A stretch of 16,574 bases of DNA from Candidatus Gastranaerophilales bacterium. GTDB taxonomy: Bacteria; Cyanobacteriota; Vampirovibrionia; Gastranaerophilales; Gastranaerophilaceae. Of the stretch, positions 13,145 to 16,574 are shown one piece after another. The first letter of the stretch is position 1, and every line of letters begins with the position of its first letter. Below the pieces are notes generated by a model, which worked only from the letters and a program-made list of their open reading frames with translations, did no database searches and was not told the DNA's origin. Made by a program: the position numbers and the translations under genes. The DNA lies in contig JAJQDG010000103.1 in NCBI GenBank assembly GCA_021202305.1, positions 1-16,574 of the forward strand. The letters run 5' to 3'.

Positions 13145-14246
13145 TTTTAAACTCCTTAATTATTTCTTTTGCAACAATTTCAACACAGTGTTTATCACCA
13201 AGCGCTTTTTTTACTTCTAAAAATCCCTCTTTTTGTTCGGGCGCGCCATTTTCAATAATTTCTGAAATTTTATCCGCAATTTTTTTATCAGTCGCATCAA
13301 ACATTAAAAATTCAGGCACTATATCCTTGCCGGTTATTATATTTACAAGACAGGCATTTTTTATTGTCCTGACAATGAGATATGCCAGATACAACAAAAA
13401 AGGTCCTTTGTATGAAATTATCATCGGCGTTTCATAAAGACATGCCTCAAGTGCAACTGTACCCGATGCCAGTATTAATGCATCGGAAGCAGATAAAAGC
13501 GCGTGGTTTTCATCCTTTAAGACAGGGTATTCGGTTTTAAATATGTTATCAGGCAAATTTTTGGAAAGGGAAAAAACAAACTGAACATTTTTGCATTTTT
13601 TTTCAATCAATTTTGCCGCATTTTCAAATATTTTAAATAAAAATTTAATCTCAAAACGTCTTGACCCCGGAAAAACACCTATAAGTTTTTTATTTTTATC
13701 AAGCCCGTGTTTTTCAAAAAAGATATCTTTATCAACAGGCGCGGGCAGTTCTTTTACAAGCGGATGCCCGACATATAAAGAATTAATCCCTTCATCCTCA
13801 TAAAACTTGCTTTCAAAAGGAAAAATTGTAAAAACTTTGTCAATATTTTTTTTAATTGTTTTAAGCCGCCATTTTCTTGAAGCCCATATTTGCGGCGGAA
13901 TAAAATAAAAAATTTTCATTCCGTTTTTTTTCAGATGGTTTGAAATTTGAAGGTTAAACGCACCGTAATCAACCAGTAAAACCAAATCTGGCTTATACTC
14001 ATTTACCAGATAATTAACTATCTTCTTCCCCATTAAACAGTGATTATAGATTGATTTCAGGCTTATCCCCATAACATTCATCCTGTCATGGTTAAAAAGC
14101 AGCTTTATGCCCGTTTTTTCCAGATTTAATCCGCCCACGCCTTCAATATCAAGCTCCGGCATCATATTCTGAAGCAGTTTTACAACTTTTGAAGCATGCA
14201 TGTCGCCTGAATAATCGCCCGTTATAATGAAAATCTTTCCGCGCAA
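13137..14246 (-). CDS. lpxB: Lipid-A-disaccharide synthase
   Basis: LpxB (GT19) joins UDP-diacylglucosamine and lipid X into the beta-1',6 disaccharide of lipid A at the inner membrane surface. The 369 residues are close to the family length (E. coli 382). Motifs: 'GDYSGD' (10-15; usually GE-SGD), 'VDYGAFN' (92-98) with the conserved Asp, 'PPQIWA' (117-122), 'GHPLVKE' (160-166), 'PGSRRFEI' (193-200), and the nucleotide-binding 'SGTVALEACLYETPMI' (261-276). The start is a TTG at 14246, 8 nt after AAGGGG; no ATG fits, and the next residues match the family's N-terminus. LpxI, which makes its substrate lipid X, is 12 nt upstream. Confidence 0.95.
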   Translation of the reverse strand: MRGKIFIITGDYSGDMHASKVVKLLQNMMPELDIEGVGGLNLEKTGIKLLFNHDRMNVMGISLKSIYNHCLMGKKIVNYLVNEYKPDLVLLVDYGAFNLQISNHLKKNGMKIFYFIPPQIWASRKWRLKTIKKNIDKVFTIFPFESKFYEDEGINSLYVGHPLVKELPAPVDKDIFFEKHGLDKNKKLIGVFPGSRRFEIKFLFKIFENAAKLIEKKCKNVQFVFSLSKNLPDNIFKTEYPVLKDENHALLSASDALILASGTVALEACLYETPMIISYKGPFLLYLAYLIVRTIKNACLVNIITGKDIVPEFLMFDATDKKIADKISEIIENGAPEQKEGFLEVKKALGDKHCVEIVAKEIIKEFKNG

Positions 14247-14258
14247 TCTTATAACCCC

Positions 14259-15077
14259 TTAAAATGCCATTATAACGATATTGTGCTTGTTTGCATAATC
14301 TACAATTTTTGCCGAATCAACCATAATTGTTTCGCCTGATTCGAGCGCCAAAACGTTCGCACCGTACCTTCTCATGGTTTTTAAAGTTCTTATTCCGACC
14401 GCAGGAATATCAAAACGTTTATCCTGATTTGGTTTTGCAACCTTAACAACAACGGCGCCCTTTCCTCTTGCAAGTTTTGCACCTCTTTTAATGCATTTGT
14501 CAGTGCCTTCTATTGCTTCAACCGCAAGAATCATTTTATCTTTCATGATAACAGACTGCCCTATATCAAGCTCCCCCATTTGTTTTGCAGTTTTATAACC
14601 GTATTCGATATCTATAAGCTGCGCTTCTGTTGGTTTAATTTTGGTCATCACGCCCTTTTGAACCATTAAACTTTTAATAAAAATTGTTTGGTCAAGAATT
14701 GTTATACCGTTATTTTCCATTTCTTCAATTATTTTAAGCATAATGGCATCATCATTTAATTTTGGCACTTCTCTAAGCATTTCAATTGCCCTCGGCTCAA
14801 GTTTCGGACGCATTAAGAGCATGGTTTTTGAAACTTTACCCAAAAATGTAAGCTGCTTTACTTTTTCATCCAGTATTGCTTTTGTAATTGAATTTACCTG
14901 CCCCGGACTAAATGAGTACACTTTTGAGCAATATTTCTGTAAATCTTTGCAATTGTCGGAAGAAAGCGAAATTGCAACCACTTCAAACCCGTTTTCTTTT
15001 GCATTTTGAGCCATTTTAACCGGCAAAATGCCGTCCCCTGCCATAAGACATTGTTTATTTTCTAAAGTAATATTCAT
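14259..15077 (-). CDS. lpxI: UDP-2,3-diacylglucosamine pyrophosphatase (LpxI type)
   Basis: LpxI hydrolyses UDP-2,3-diacylglucosamine to lipid X and UMP, attacking the other phosphate compared with LpxH. The 272-residue protein shows 'AGDGILPVKMAQNAKENG' (13-30) in the N-terminal domain and the catalytic-domain motifs 'EAIEGTDKCIKRG' (187-199; the EGTD Asp being D193) and 'FDIPAVGIRTL' (222-232). The substitution of Asp in 'AGDG' for the common 'AGGG' is minor. It starts 2 nt after lptA stops and precedes lpxB, consistent with consecutive steps of lipid A synthesis. LpxI genes occur in alphaproteobacteria and many other diderms lacking LpxH. Confidence 0.95.
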   Translation of the reverse strand: MNITLENKQCLMAGDGILPVKMAQNAKENGFEVVAISLSSDNCKDLQKYCSKVYSFSPGQVNSITKAILDEKVKQLTFLGKVSKTMLLMRPKLEPRAIEMLREVPKLNDDAIMLKIIEEMENNGITILDQTIFIKSLMVQKGVMTKIKPTEAQLIDIEYGYKTAKQMGELDIGQSVIMKDKMILAVEAIEGTDKCIKRGAKLARGKGAVVVKVAKPNQDKRFDIPAVGIRTLKTMRRYGANVLALESGETIMVDSAKIVDYANKHNIVIMAF

Positions 15078-15079
15078 AA

Positions 15080-16045
15080 TTAAGGCATAATCTCCATACT
15101 ACCGTTATTTCCCTGTATACTTGTTTTTACATTTCCATCCGCAAAAAATTCTTTAGGTTCCATAGTCATTCTAATTCTATCAGCTTCAACGGTGCTTCCG
15201 TTTTGCGTAATTTTAGAACGTCCGGTAAAGATAACTTCTTTGGGCTTATTTGTTTTTGAATCAACAAAAAGCTGGGCTTTTGGACCCTGCGCAAAATAAT
15301 CTTTAAAATTCACTTTTACATCGCCGCCCGCAATGACATTATTTGTTAATCTGTTATACTGCTGATATCTTGATTTTACAAAAAGTCTTGTCCCGTCATC
15401 AAAAGTAAGGTCGGAAGATGTGTTTCCGGTCAAATAATATTCTTCTCTCGGGGCAATATATTCAAATTTGTTGCCCTTCAAGATGTTTACGCCTTCTTTT
15501 ATAACTACGTTATCTTCAAGTTTTAAATTTTTGACGCTGCCTTCTTTATCAACTATTGCGCTTGCAAATTCGGAAAAGGTTTCCACATCATTATAATGAA
15601 CTATCACGCCGCCTTTTGCACGCATAAGTTTTGTATTTGTATCATACTGCTGCATATCGGCATTTATTGTTATAACGGGCTGTCTGTCTTTCAGCATAAT
15701 AGATTGAGTATCGCCTTCAGCCAGTATTGTTTTTTTAATCAGAGATACTTTCATAATTCTTGATTTAATTTCATGCTTTTTATTGTCTTTATTTTGGAAA
15801 GCATACGGGTTGTCATAAAAAACGGCAAGCGAAGGTTTTTTGCTGTTCGGGTCTAAATCAAGCTCTGCACGCGGACTTTTAACGGTTACATCACCTACGG
15901 TAACTTTAACATCACCGTTAAAAAAGCCTTTGTTTTGGTCAACCTTAATTTCTTGTTTTTTTGCTTCAATTACAACATTTTCGGCAAATACCGCACCTGT
16001 AGCTATCAAAAAAATTGATATTAATGTTAAAATAGTTTTTTTCAT
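15080..16045 (-). CDS. lptA: LPS-transport periplasmic protein LptA (OstA-like, two repeats)
   Basis: LptA polymers bridge the periplasm and carry LPS from LptC to the outer-membrane LptD. A signal peptide is clear: 'MKKTILTLISIFLIATG' then 'AVFA', with cleavage likely after residue 21. The mature part is made of beta-strand OstA repeats rich in 'GDVKV' and 'AKGGVIVHY' patterns: one at about 25-115 and others at about 130-300 ('GGDVKVNFKDYFAQGPKAQL', 'EADRIRMTMEPKEFFADGNV'). At 321 residues it is longer than E. coli LptA (185) and carries extra repeats. Its ATG overlaps the lptC stop (ATGA). Long OstA proteins are common outside Proteobacteria; a truncated LptD is unlikely since no barrel is present. 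Confidence 0.85.
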   Translation of the reverse strand: MKKTILTLISIFLIATGAVFAENVVIEAKKQEIKVDQNKGFFNGDVKVTVGDVTVKSPRAELDLDPNSKKPSLAVFYDNPYAFQNKDNKKHEIKSRIMKVSLIKKTILAEGDTQSIMLKDRQPVITINADMQQYDTNTKLMRAKGGVIVHYNDVETFSEFASAIVDKEGSVKNLKLEDNVVIKEGVNILKGNKFEYIAPREEYYLTGNTSSDLTFDDGTRLFVKSRYQQYNRLTNNVIAGGDVKVNFKDYFAQGPKAQLFVDSKTNKPKEVIFTGRSKITQNGSTVEADRIRMTMEPKEFFADGNVKTSIQGNNGSMEIMP

Positions 16046-16574
16046 TGTTCCTCAGCCTGATTTACTAATTTCTGCGTATCCGTACCATTTTTTGAAAAGA
16101 TATTTGTTTTTGTATTGCCCGATATTTCAAAAAAAGTAAGCTCTCTGTCAAAATGCGCCGAATCTGCCGTTGAAATAAGCTCCTGATTTCTGTTAACAAC
16201 AACGTTGCCCCTTGCGGTTATATCTTCCCGTTTATTATTATACACAATCTCGTCAGATTTTATTGATGAGCCGTCATGCGCCACTATGAGCGCATCACCC
16301 CTTAAAACAATGGCTTTTGTTTGTTCATTATAGGTACCTAAATTCGATTTGAAGCTTAATACAACTTCATTCTCTGAATTATAAAAATTTCCCATAGCAT
16401 TTTCCAGAATTACATTGCCGGCTTTGCTGTCATAGCTGCCTTTTTCGGCATACAATTCCCAGTAAATATTTTCTTCTTTTGTTTCGGTTAAAATTAAATT
16501 TTTAACGGTAGCTACCTGACTTTTAGCATTTGTTTCGGAAACCTCTTTTCTTATATCTTTTGTAATCATAAATG
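16042..16574 (-). CDS. lptC: LPS export protein LptC (partial at the window edge)
   Basis: LptC is the bitopic inner-membrane protein that receives LPS from LptB2FG and passes it to LptA. The visible part is the periplasmic jellyroll: 'ENIYWELYAEKGSYDSKAG' (about 33-51 counting from the ATG at 16569), 'VVLRGDA-like' strands, 'DEIVYNNKREDITARGNV' and 'ISTADSAHF'. The frame is still open upstream of that ATG to the window edge, and the membrane anchor expected at the N-terminus is missing. The true start therefore probably lies outside the window. Overlap with lptA by ATGA suggests coupled translation. Confidence 0.82.
   Translation of the reverse strand, partial: FMITKDIRKEVSETNAKSQVATVKNLILTETKEENIYWELYAEKGSYDSKAGNVILENAMGNFYNSENEVVLSFKSNLGTYNEQTKAIVLRGDALIVAHDGSSIKSDEIVYNNKREDITARGNVVVNRNQELISTADSAHFDRELTFFEISGNTKTNIFSKNGTDTQKLVNQAEEQ

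Noticed and set aside
1..16574. tRNA genes, CRISPR arrays or insertion sequences
   Set aside because: I looked for cloverleaf-like T-arm patterns, regularly spaced repeats, and transposase-like frames with terminal inverted repeats on both strands and saw none.

Overview
Every convincing protein-coding gene here lies on the minus strand, so the window reads biologically from right to left. The host is a low-GC diderm (outer-membrane) bacterium: the right third carries lipid A and LPS-transport genes (lptC, lptA, lpxI, lpxB). Use of LpxI rather than LpxH, with strongly AT-rich DNA, would fit a lineage such as Gastranaerophilales/Vampirovibrionia or another low-GC diderm. This taxonomic guess is weak and rests on gene content only.

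Right region (about 11187-16574): a tightly packed operon, lptC(partial)-lptA-lpxI-lpxB-pgsA-like-trmL-nnrD, with ATGA, TAATG and 8-nt overlaps or gaps under 15 nt. It makes lipid A precursors, carries LPS through the periplasm and makes a phospholipid, plus a tRNA modification enzyme and a metabolite-repair enzyme. Next come rpiB (10685-11113) and a small RipA-like membrane protein (10155-10619), each with its own plausible sigma-70-type promoter.

Middle (9657-10154): a 498-bp gap without a convincing protein gene. It holds a candidate minus-strand promoter for the phage operon with a dyad in its spacer, a divergent plus-strand promoter followed about 35 nt later by a clean intrinsic terminator (a candidate ~50-nt RNA), a 33-nt imperfect inverted repeat, and a 19-codon plus-strand reading frame that may be a gene remnant.

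Left region (1-9656): a contractile-tail (myovirus/PBSX-like) structural operon. Its order is small ribbon-helix-helix-like protein, scaffold, major capsid protein, head-tail connector, head closure, tail terminator, sheath, tube, tail assembly chaperone, very short tape-measure candidate, LysM baseplate protein, hub, DUF2577, DUF2634/gp25-like, baseplate J, DUF2313, and the N-terminus of a tail fibre-type protein running off the window. The tail chaperone ends on a perfect A AAA AAG heptamer directly before its stop. The -1 frame is then open for 48 codons to the next gene, so a programmed -1 frameshift is strongly indicated.

Three things stand out. No portal, terminase or head protease lies upstream of the scaffold and capsid genes, where they are expected; host-type genes start there instead. 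The tape-measure slot holds only a 275-residue protein, implying a very short tail. The operon starts with a putative DNA-binding protein. This may be a rearranged or permuted prophage, a domesticated particle (gene-transfer-agent-like or tailocin-like), or a satellite. Sequence to the left of the window would decide.
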